A DNA stretch of 25,954 nucleotides. Origin: an uncultured Eggerthella sp. GTDB lineage: Bacteria; Actinomycetota; Coriobacteriia; Coriobacteriales; Eggerthellaceae. The stretch lies in the NCBI GenBank assembly GCA_900551155.1, contig URVA01000008.1, forward strand, positions 1-25,954. The letters run 5' to 3'. Position numbers and translations under genes: made by a program. The notes below the pieces were generated by a model. It was given only the letters and a program-made list of their open reading frames with translations. It was not told where the DNA came from and did not search any database. Shown piece by piece: positions 15,589 to 22,025 of the stretch (its first letter is position 1; every line of letters starts with the position of its first letter).

Positions 15589-16859
15589 GAGCGATAATCT
15601 CCATTAATTGAAACGTATTCGTGCGAAAAATCGCAGGTCCAAATCGTAGTTTCAGCAGAACCTGCACCTAAATCGGCCTCGAGAACAATCTCAGAGGCCT
15701 CGAATCGTCGCAGAGCCTCCTCCTCATCGAAGGGAACGGGCAAGCCTTTTCGCAAAACAGGCATACCCATAATATCGATATCGACTTGTTCTTGTTCGAA
15801 GTGGGCACCTGACCTGCCAAGGGCTCCTGCAATACGTCCCCAGTTAGCATCATGACCGTACAATGCCGTTTTTACCAACGGAGAATTTGCTACGGTACGA
15901 GCAGCTGCATCCGCCTCTTCATCATTGAGTGCACCACAAACATGCACCGTTACCAATTTGGTGGCGCCTTCACCGTCACGTGCCATAGCACGCGCCAAAC
16001 ACTGGGTAACTTCTCGAAGGGCGGCTTTGAATTCTTCAAATGCGATTGAATCCTTCGTGAAGGCAGCCTTATCTTTGCTGCCAGCCGCTTTGCCAGAGGC
16101 AAATGCCACACAGGTATCGTTAGTCGAGGTATCTCCATCAACCGTTACTTTATTAAAGCTGCAATTAACCGCTTCAGTTAAAGCTTCATGTAAAAGCGAT
16201 GCTGGCACAGGAGCATCAGTGGTGAGCACTGAAATCATCGTTGCCATATTAGGCATTATCATGCCCGATCCTTTTGCCATGCCTCCGACGGTAAAAGTAC
16301 ATCCTTTAAACGTTGGATCAGTCGACTCGTAAGAAACAGCCGCTTCCTTAGGCACGGTATCGGTAGTCATAATGGCACGCGCAGCACGGTGGCCAGATTC
16401 ATCTGTGGCTCCTGATTCCTGCAGCTCAACATGCAAGGCAGGAACGCCTGTCTTAAAAGGGGTAATATCGAGCTGCTGGCCAATAACGCCCGTTGAAGCT
16501 ACCAGTACATCTTCTTCGATACAACCAACAACATCTGCCACTAATGCCGCCGTAGCGCGAGCGCGCTCTAGACCAACGGTACCTGTAGCCGCGTTAGCAA
16601 TACCAGAGTTAATAACCATCGCCCGCGCAAGACCGTAACCGCATCCATCAAGATGTTCACGAGAAACGCTGACTGGAGCTGCACAGAAAATGTTTTGGGT
16701 AAACACTCCTGCTGCAGGGCATAATTCATCTGCTTCCACCAAGGCCATATCTAAACGATTAGGATCGTCTCTAAAGCCTGCGTGAATACCACCAGCCCTA
16801 AAACCACAAGCTGATGCAACGCCACCGCCTTCGATGGTGTTCATCTTCAATTCTGTCAT
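15585..16859 (-). CDS. argJ: Glutamate N-acetyltransferase (ArgJ)
   Basis: Transfers the acetyl group from N-acetylornithine to glutamate, recycling it and releasing ornithine; many homologues also use acetyl-CoA. The self-cleavage site is present: GMAKGSGMIMPNMATM, with the nucleophile Thr at about residue 207, which splits the chain into alpha and beta subunits. The product is 424 residues when started at ATG 16859 (MTELKMNTIEGG). The ORF stays open upstream into argC, but family start and an AGGAG motif overlapping the argC stop favour 16859. It lies 13 bp after argC and overlaps argB by 4 bp. No separate N-acetylglutamate synthase gene is present, so ArgJ may supply both functions. Confidence 0.96.
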   Translation of the reverse strand: MTELKMNTIEGGGVASACGFRAGGIHAGFRDDPNRLDMALVEADELCPAAGVFTQNIFCAAPVSVSREHLDGCGYGLARAMVINSGIANAATGTVGLERARATAALVADVVGCIEEDVLVASTGVIGQQLDITPFKTGVPALHVELQESGATDESGHRAARAIMTTDTVPKEAAVSYESTDPTFKGCTFTVGGMAKGSGMIMPNMATMISVLTTDAPVPASLLHEALTEAVNCSFNKVTVDGDTSTNDTCVAFASGKAAGSKDKAAFTKDSIAFEEFKAALREVTQCLARAMARDGEGATKLVTVHVCGALNDEEADAAARTVANSPLVKTALYGHDANWGRIAGALGRSGAHFEQEQVDIDIMGMPVLRKGLPVPFDEEEALRRFEASEIVLEADLGAGSAETTIWTCDFSHEYVSINGDYRS

Positions 16860-16872
16860 AGTATTCTCACTC

Positions 16873-17928
16873 CTATGAGGGGTTAGCAACGGAAGATAAA
16901 GCTGTGACTTCATCAAAGCCAAAAATAAGATTTGCACACTGAACTGCCTGACCAGCAGCGCCTTTTACGATGTTATCGATAGCGCACGTAGCCACTACGC
17001 AGCCAGCATTGGCATTGTAAGCAACGCCTACATGAGCACGATTCGTACCTACTACTGATGATGTTTTCGGCTGCTGCCCTAAGGGCAAAAGCGAAACAAA
17101 GGACGAATCTCTATAGGCTTCACTGTATCGTCGATGAATAGATTCTTGTGTTTCGCTTGCACGTGCCTCGTCAGTCAGCTGAATAGTAACTGTAGAAAGT
17201 AACCCACGCGTTGCAGGTGCAAGGTGAGGCGTAAAAATAAGGCGACCAGGAATCTGTAGGATTTGTTCAATTTCAGGGGTATGACGATGGCTTGTTACCC
17301 CATATGCTTCAAAATTTTCATTAGCAGATACAAAGTGGGTACGAGCTGTTGCGCTTCTGCCAGCACCTGAAACTCCTGAAATAGCATCAGCAACAACGAT
17401 GCCCTGAGAAAGACCGATTACAGGAGCGGCAGCAAGAGACGTTGCTGTTGGATAGCAGCCAGCACAAGCAACGAGTACGGCATTGCCTTGAGCATGCTGT
17501 TTTGCTGCTTGATCAAATGCTTCACGATTTAATTCAGGCAGACCAAACGTAGCTGTAGCTAAAAGCTCGGGAGAAGTGTGTTCTACTTTGTACCACTTTT
17601 CATAGGTTGCCCTATCGCGCAAGCGATAGTCGGCAGAAAGATCTACCACCGTAACGCCTGCTTGCAAAAGACCTGGGGCAGACTTCATAGCGACCGTATG
17701 CGGTGTAGCCAAAAATACTACGTCGCAGTTGAAAAGATCAGGATTGTCATGCCTGGTGTACGTTAAATCGGTAACACCTGTAAAAGCAGGATAAACCGAT
17801 GAAAGTGACGTACCCGCATCAGAATTGGAAGTTGCAACGCAAAGTTCAAATTCAGGATGTCGCAGGATAATGCGAACCAGTTCTGCTCCCGCATAGCCAG
17901 CTGCGCCTACGATACCCGCCTTTAACAT
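16873..17928 (-). CDS. argC: N-acetyl-gamma-glutamyl-phosphate reductase
   Basis: NADPH-dependent reduction of acetylglutamyl phosphate to the semialdehyde, third step of ornithine synthesis. The N-terminal Rossmann motif GIVGAAGYAGAELVR is at residues 4-18, and the catalytic Cys is about C158 in VACAGCYPTATSLA. HRHTPEIEQIL and HLAPATRGLLSTV are also present. The ATG at 17928 (MLKAGIVG) is chosen because the Rossmann strand starts there and AAGGA precedes it; the longer open frame to 18009 encodes a Lys/Gln/Glu-rich stretch not seen in the family. The product is 351 residues. It is first in the arg operon. Confidence 0.95.
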   Translation of the reverse strand: MLKAGIVGAAGYAGAELVRIILRHPEFELCVATSNSDAGTSLSSVYPAFTGVTDLTYTRHDNPDLFNCDVVFLATPHTVAMKSAPGLLQAGVTVVDLSADYRLRDRATYEKWYKVEHTSPELLATATFGLPELNREAFDQAAKQHAQGNAVLVACAGCYPTATSLAAAPVIGLSQGIVVADAISGVSGAGRSATARTHFVSANENFEAYGVTSHRHTPEIEQILQIPGRLIFTPHLAPATRGLLSTVTIQLTDEARASETQESIHRRYSEAYRDSSFVSLLPLGQQPKTSSVVGTNRAHVGVAYNANAGCVVATCAIDNIVKGAAGQAVQCANLIFGFDEVTALSSVANPS

Positions 17929-18125
17929 TGACTCTTCCTTCTTTCTCTGGGACTTTTGCTGCGTTTCACTCAAAAATCCCACTTCTAGTCGTTCTTTTGA
18001 TTCCTGCAAAATGTAGATTTTTTAAGAGTACTCCAAATTGAAAGCTTGGAAAATAAAAAGCCCGCATAAATAGGCAAGAATCTACAAAAAAGTTTAACGG
18101 AACACCTGTAAGCGTTATAAGGCAT
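17929..18125 (-). promoter_or_regulatory. Leader and presumed promoter region of the arg operon
   Basis: This stretch must hold the promoter for argCJBDG, as the aroQ terminator lies just upstream. I see no convincing -35/-10 pair and no clear match to an ArgR box. A TCCAA-N9-TTGGA dyad lies at 18032-18050. A short G/C stem followed by TTTTT on the coding strand near 18050-18075 looks like a weak terminator or attenuator. The rest is A/T-rich. Confidence 0.35.
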
Positions 18126-18178
18126 AAAAAAGCAGCCATTTTTCACTTTGATGACTCGATCCAGTGAAAAACAGCTGC
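18126..18178 (-). terminator. aroQ: Intrinsic terminator of the dehydroquinase gene
   Basis: The stem consists of GCAGC/GCTGC (outer) and TTTTTCACT/AGTGAAAAA (inner), separated by a small internal loop, with a 15-nt apical loop. It is followed on the minus strand by TTTTTT. It lies about 60 bp after the aroQ stop. Confidence 0.88.
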
Positions 18179-18241
18179 CGAGGAAAAGGGGGTATCGAAA
18201 AAGTCTTTTTAATACCGTTGAAATTTAGATCAATGTAAGCC

Positions 18242-18712
18242 TTACAGCTCTCCTGCTTCAATTAACAAAGCATATTCGTGCATAGCAAGCTTGTAGCTGT
18301 TCTTGCCAAAACCTGCTAGCTGACCAATGCATTCACAAGCAGTTACTGACTTATGACGGAATTCGTCGCGCTTATGGATGTTGGACATGTGGCATTCAAC
18401 TGCAGGAACAAGTTCGTGAACTGATTCCAAAGCGTCCATCAAAGCATAGCTGTAATGGGTATAAGCACCAGGATTCAATACAACAGGAATCTTTTGACCA
18501 GCCTTTTCTGCTTCAAAGTAGAGTTCCTGCAAGTGATCAATAAGTTCACCTTCGCAGTTTGACTGGTAAGCATGAACTTCAAAACCAAGAGTTGCACCGT
18601 ATTCGGTCAATTCCTGAATAAGATCAGCATAAAGCTGGTTTCCATACTGGCCTTTATTGCGAATGCCATAGAAGTTATTGTTAGGTCCGTTAATAATCTC
18701 CAAACGACGCAT
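18242..18712 (-). CDS. aroQ: Type II 3-dehydroquinate dehydratase family protein, atypical lid
   Basis: Type II enzymes interconvert 3-dehydroquinate and 3-dehydroshikimate, in either the shikimate or the quinate direction. The 156-residue product keeps the likely catalytic residues: Asn in GPNNN (11-13), R18, Y23, N80, H86, E106, H108, R115 and R119, with motifs NPGAYTHYS and HMSNIHKRDEFRH. The N-terminal lid differs from the usual GPNLNxLGxREPxxYG pattern: here it is GPNNNFYGIRNKGQYG, so the usual Leu, Glu and Pro are replaced. That suggests changed substrate handling. The ATG at 18712 has a near-perfect AAGGAGG. No other shikimate genes are near; neighbours are a reductase, VOC and MaoC genes, which favours a catabolic or specialised role. 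Family assignment is firm, exact substrate is not. Confidence 0.85.
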   Translation of the reverse strand: MRRLEIINGPNNNFYGIRNKGQYGNQLYADLIQELTEYGATLGFEVHAYQSNCEGELIDHLQELYFEAEKAGQKIPVVLNPGAYTHYSYALMDALESVHELVPAVECHMSNIHKRDEFRHKSVTACECIGQLAGFGKNSYKLAMHEYALLIEAGEL

Positions 18713-18959
18713 TGTTCCCTCCTTGTTTGAGCGCCTCTCATATGCCCATTTGCACGAGGTAAGTTATGGGCATCATTTTGCGCAATGTACTTAAGCTTTG
18801 ATTGAGTAATCCCCACTACTCAATCTATGCGTAATACGCTTACGTCGCTTAGTTGCTTTGCGCTTCGTGTCGGGCACTAAAGCGGCACCCGACACGTGCT
18901 ACTACTTACAGAGTACCTTTTCCCCTATCAGGGTTTTATATACTTACCTGATCGAATAC
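18713..18959 (-). other. Stem-loop-rich region upstream of the dehydroquinase gene
   Basis: The spacer between the reductase and dehydroquinase genes carries a series of exact inverted repeats: CGTGTCGGG/CCCGACACG (18866-18874/18888-18896), GATTGAGTA/TACTCAATC (18800-18808/18817-18825) and ATGCCCAT/ATGGGCAT (18742-18749/18766-18773), with a small GCGTA/TACGC dyad near 18830. None is followed by a T-run. As RNA this would be a compact leader ending about 30 nt before the start codon. It matches no riboswitch class that I can name. Confidence 0.5.
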
Positions 18960-19898
18960 TTATTTTTTTGTAATGTATTCGCGAATGTAACGCTCGATAC
19001 CCGTTACGCAAGCAAGCAGTGTTTCATTTACTGGTGTGGGTACGCCATACTTTGCACCTTGCGCAACCACAGCACCATTAATAACTCCCACCTCAGTTGG
19101 GCGGTGCTTTTCAAGACTCTGCAGAATCGATGGCTTGAAGTCATAAGGAAGTCCCGCACGAGCAAGCTCTAATACATCCATGGGATCGCTATAGGTCAAA
19201 GCAACTCCTGCTTTTGCTGCAACATCCATTCCTTCTTGGACAGCAGCTTTTGCCGTTGCAACAAGCTTTTCTTCCTGATACATATCGCCATAAGGAAGAT
19301 GAGTAATGCCGCATACTGCACCAGTAGCAACATTAACTAGCAGCTTGTCCCAGATAACACCCATGATGTTGTCAGAAACGATGCAATGCATACCCGCTTC
19401 TTCAAATGCGGAACCAATTGCCTGAATACGATCAGTTATGCTTCCATCAAGTTCACCAATATAGGTGTCTTTGCCAGGAATGGTTGCCTGAACACGACCA
19501 GGCTCCAGCAACATTCCTCCAATGTAGGTTTTGCCACCAATAACATGTTCTGCCCCTACTACTTCACAAAGCACGTCTTCTGCGCCAAGACCATTTTGCA
19601 AAGACATAACAGCGGTATTAGGACCTACCAGTTCTTTGCCTTCTTCCATGGTTGCTTTGGTGTCGAACGCTTTGCAAAGTACGATTACTAAATCACAAGG
19701 ACCAATTCCTGCAGGATCGGTATGTCCAATAGGATGAGCAATTTCTTCACCCGTTGGCGTTACCATTACCAGTCCGTTTTCATTAACGGCATCCATATGA
19801 GCTTGACGACCTACAAAATGCACTTCGTTTCCTGCTTTGGCAAGCGCGCCACCAATCGTACTTCCCAGCGATCCGGTTCCAAGAACACAAACCTTCAT
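18960..19898 (-). CDS. Ketopantoate reductase family oxidoreductase
   Basis: NAD(P)-dependent reductase of the ApbA/PanE family; the type reaction reduces 2-dehydropantoate to pantoate in CoA synthesis. The Rossmann motif GTGSLGSTIGGALAKAG starts at residue 7. The central WDKLLVN (near 175) carries the catalytic Lys, and the C-terminal domain has KPSILQSLEKHRPTEVGVING. The product is 312 residues from ATG 19898, which has GGGAG upstream; the ORF stays open 11 codons further. The family contains many paralogues that act on other 2-keto acids, and no other pantothenate genes are nearby. Its place in a run with VOC and MaoC genes makes a substrate other than ketopantoate likely, so no symbol is given. 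Confidence 0.88.
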   Translation of the reverse strand: MKVCVLGTGSLGSTIGGALAKAGNEVHFVGRQAHMDAVNENGLVMVTPTGEEIAHPIGHTDPAGIGPCDLVIVLCKAFDTKATMEEGKELVGPNTAVMSLQNGLGAEDVLCEVVGAEHVIGGKTYIGGMLLEPGRVQATIPGKDTYIGELDGSITDRIQAIGSAFEEAGMHCIVSDNIMGVIWDKLLVNVATGAVCGITHLPYGDMYQEEKLVATAKAAVQEGMDVAAKAGVALTYSDPMDVLELARAGLPYDFKPSILQSLEKHRPTEVGVINGAVVAQGAKYGVPTPVNETLLACVTGIERYIREYITKK

Positions 19899-19946
19899 AA
19901 AACTCCCTCTTTTCTTGTCGATGTTTATCAAGATTGTTTCAGAAGG

Positions 19947-20312
19947 CTATTCTTCTGGAGCAACCAGTTCGATCATAGGACCCTCTGGCAACACAAACCA
20001 ATTGCGAGGTTTACCTTCTGCTTGAACAACACCTTCAACGTTGTAAACCTTTTCCAAAACCGCATCTACATCACATACTTTGATGCCAATATGCGTTAAC
20101 TGACCAGCATTGCGCTGAGCTGGGTCGAACGACTCATCACGCTGAAGCTGAATGCCCCCTACCCATACCTGCTCCATAGATGCGACGTCGTTATGATCAA
20201 GTCCCTCTGGCGCCGTCAAAGTAATGCGAAGGCCTAAAACCTCCTGAAAAAACTTCAAATCACGCTCAAAATTTCGCGTGCGAATTGCCACATGATCCAC
20301 GTAAGCTTCCAT
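19947..20312 (-). CDS. VOC superfamily protein, epimerase-like
   Basis: The 121-residue product has two betaalphabetabetabeta modules of the vicinal oxygen chelate (glyoxalase) fold. Likely metal ligands are H7 (DHVAIRT), Q55 (GGIQLQ), H74 (LTHIGIKV) and E115 (MIELVAPE). This His-Gln-His-Glu set is the one used by methylmalonyl-CoA epimerase, but the protein is shorter than typical epimerases and the match is at fold level. It lies 4 bp after the MaoC gene and 48 bp before the reductase start, so all three are probably cotranscribed. A role as an epimerase, lyase or isomerase on a CoA ester or keto acid is plausible. The ATG at 20312 has AGAGGA upstream. Confidence 0.82.
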   Translation of the reverse strand: MEAYVDHVAIRTRNFERDLKFFQEVLGLRITLTAPEGLDHNDVASMEQVWVGGIQLQRDESFDPAQRNAGQLTHIGIKVCDVDAVLEKVYNVEGVVQAEGKPRNWFVLPEGPMIELVAPEE

Positions 20313-20316
20313 CGAA

Positions 20317-20748
20317 CTATTCCTCTACCTCAAAGAACTTCAAAATGTGCTTGGCTACACAAACAACCGTACCGTCCTGGTTGGTTACGATTACGTCGGC
20401 GTAGGTCTTCATTGCTTCTTCGTCAACTTCTGCAACGGTGTAGGTAGCGGTGAGCGTGTCGCCAAAGTATACCGGCGCGGTAAAGCGAAGATGATCATAG
20501 CCATAAGAAGCACTTGGAATAGGTGATTCGTACTTCTGCTGAATGAGCGTAGAAGCGGTGCTTCCCAAGGCGAAGGTCAAAACACCATGAACGATACGAG
20601 TGCCATACTTGGTGGTCTTCATGAATGCTTCATTGAAGTGCATCTGACTGTAGTCGCCCGTGATGCCACCAAACATATAAACGTCCGATTCGCTAATGGT
20701 CTTTGTAAACGTGCAGCTGTTTCCAACTTCCAAAGGTAACTTTGTCAT
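20317..20748 (-). CDS. MaoC-like (R)-hydratase family protein
   Basis: Single hot-dog domain related to (R)-specific enoyl-CoA hydratases. The hydratase 2 signature is visible: D32 and H37 in GITGDYSQMHFNEAF, followed by GTRIVHGVLTFAL. These residues add water across trans-2-enoyl-CoA in known members. The product is 143 residues from ATG 20748, chosen because AGAGGG precedes it and the domain starts soon after; the upstream in-frame ATG at 20778 lacks support. It is the first gene of the minus-strand operon and lies divergent from the LysR regulator. Its substrate is unknown; some MaoC proteins work with amino acid or aromatic CoA esters and not fatty acids. Confidence 0.88.
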   Translation of the reverse strand: MTKLPLEVGNSCTFTKTISESDVYMFGGITGDYSQMHFNEAFMKTTKYGTRIVHGVLTFALGSTASTLIQQKYESPIPSASYGYDHLRFTAPVYFGDTLTATYTVAEVDEEAMKTYADVIVTNQDGTVVCVAKHILKFFEVEE

Positions 20749-21096
20749 GACTTCCCTCTCTACTTTCCTCAAAACCATAACTTTTCGTAAATCAAATAGC
20801 TTGATTTATCAGCAGATATAGCAGTTTTTAAACCATGCTCTGCCCTCGAGTATTACCCTACCCCAGAATCACGTAAGTATTTCCCGCATTATTTTCATTA
20901 AACGTTGCGTAATCTATGCAAAAAAGTACTGAAAGGAATCTTGCGTTCAGGAAATACGAATAATGCCTGTTCAGAGGGATGTGTATTTGATTTGTAGCTT
21001 TACGATATTCATGTTGCACTTCAAGCGTATTTATATAGTTTTGTAATAAATAGCTTCCTTCTTCGCCTACAATTAGAAACTGTTCAAGGAGGAACA
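20749..21096. promoter_or_regulatory. Divergent promoter region between MaoC operon and LysR gene
   Basis: This 348-bp gap carries no convincing gene; an open frame on the minus strand that enters it overlaps the LysR start and has no family features. It should hold promoters for both directions. A TATAGT (21034-21039), with TGTTGC 16 bp upstream, is a possible LysR promoter. The palindrome at 20789-20807 is described separately. The DNA is A/T-rich near both genes. Confidence 0.5.
20789..20807. promoter_or_regulatory. LysR-type palindrome (T-N11-A) upstream of the MaoC gene
   Basis: AAATCAAATAGCTTGATTT has 7-bp inverted arms around a 5-bp centre and contains a T-N11-A core with dyad symmetry, the usual LysR site. 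It lies about 41 bp upstream of the MaoC start. The adjacent divergent LysR protein is the obvious candidate binder; this is inferred from position. Confidence 0.5.
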
Positions 21097-22023
21097 ATGA
21101 ACCTTGCCCAGCTTTCATATTTTCGCCATTTAGCAAAGATTCAACATTACACGCGCGCGTCTGAGGAGCTGCACATTTCTCAATCGGCACTTTCTCATTC
21201 CATCGCGTCACTCGAAGACGAACTTGGATGCAGCCTGTTTAGAAAAGAAGGTCGCAATGTTTACCTCACCGACGATGGACGCGTGTTTCAAAACTACGTC
21301 GATCAAGGTCTTGCAGCAATTGAGCAGGGCGTTGCAGAGTTACAGCAGCGCCATGGCATGCTCACAGGAGCTATAGAAATTGGTGCTATTGCCACCGTAC
21401 GTTCAGGCTATCTTCCTGCAGCCATGAAGGCGTACACCGATCAATACGGATCGCTTGTTGAATTTCATGTAGCTCAGGGTGAAACAGGGCCTTTAAACCA
21501 GCGCCTCGAACAGGGTGTATACGACTTAGTAATCGCAGGGCCTCACCATAAGCCCGATATCGAATGCAAGACGCTGTTCTATCAGCAATTGGTAGTTGCC
21601 GTGCGCCGCGACCATCCGCTTGCTTCCCTTAAATCAATTCATTGGGACAACCTGGTAGGACACACGGTTAACACCTACCGCCGAGGAATTATGGTAGGCG
21701 AAACGCTTGAAACATTCCTTAAAGCAACAAACGCACCCGTAGAAAAACTCACGTTGGTACGTAACTACGAAGATGAAGTTATGCTGGGCGCTCTAGCAGT
21801 ACACGAATCTAGCGTGGCACTCACCATGCTCACTTCAAACTTGCTCCCTGATCCAAATATGGTAATTATTCCTTTAGACATCGAAGGGGCGGAAACGTTT
21901 TATCCCATCTCTTTGACGTATCAAAAAAAGGCAATGCGCACCCCTGCAGCTCAAAGCTTCATTGATTTTCTGCTCACGTTTAAAGCACCTGTCTATGAAC
22001 GTGATGATTTTCGCAAGGAGTAA
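21097..22023 (+). CDS. LysR family transcriptional regulator
   Basis: The 308-residue protein has the LysR winged helix-turn-helix at residues 1-60 (LSYFRHLAKIQHYTRASEELHISQSALSHSIASLEDELG), a linker helix, and a two-lobed effector-binding domain (about 90-295). It binds DNA as a tetramer in known members and usually controls a divergent operon in response to a small molecule. Here the divergent genes are MaoC, VOC, reductase and dehydroquinase. The ATG at 21097 has AAGGAGG. nadE starts 2 bp after its stop codon, so the two are cotranscribed. The effector is unknown, perhaps an intermediate of the divergent pathway. Confidence 0.93.
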   Translation: MNLAQLSYFRHLAKIQHYTRASEELHISQSALSHSIASLEDELGCSLFRKEGRNVYLTDDGRVFQNYVDQGLAAIEQGVAELQQRHGMLTGAIEIGAIATVRSGYLPAAMKAYTDQYGSLVEFHVAQGETGPLNQRLEQGVYDLVIAGPHHKPDIECKTLFYQQLVVAVRRDHPLASLKSIHWDNLVGHTVNTYRRGIMVGETLETFLKATNAPVEKLTLVRNYEDEVMLGALAVHESSVALTMLTSNLLPDPNMVIIPLDIEGAETFYPISLTYQKKAMRTPAAQSFIDFLLTFKAPVYERDDFRKE

Positions 22024-22025
22024 CC

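Noticed and set aside
17929..18009. Longer argC start adding 27 residues
   Set aside because: The extra stretch is Lys/Gln/Glu-rich and outside the family alignment, while the internal ATG has a good ribosome binding site directly before the Rossmann motif.
17929..18125. ArgR operator upstream of argC
   Set aside because: I looked for the usual weak palindrome (TGAAT-type half sites) and found no convincing match; only an unrelated TCCAA-N9-TTGGA dyad.
18607..18816. 69-codon minus-strand frame overlapping the start of the dehydroquinase gene
   Set aside because: Overlaps the firm aroQ coding start and runs through the hairpins; its composition does not look like a protein.
20858..21211. 117-codon minus-strand frame across the LysR promoter and start
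   Set aside because: Overlaps the conserved LysR helix-turn-helix, lacks a ribosome binding site, and the translation shows no family features.
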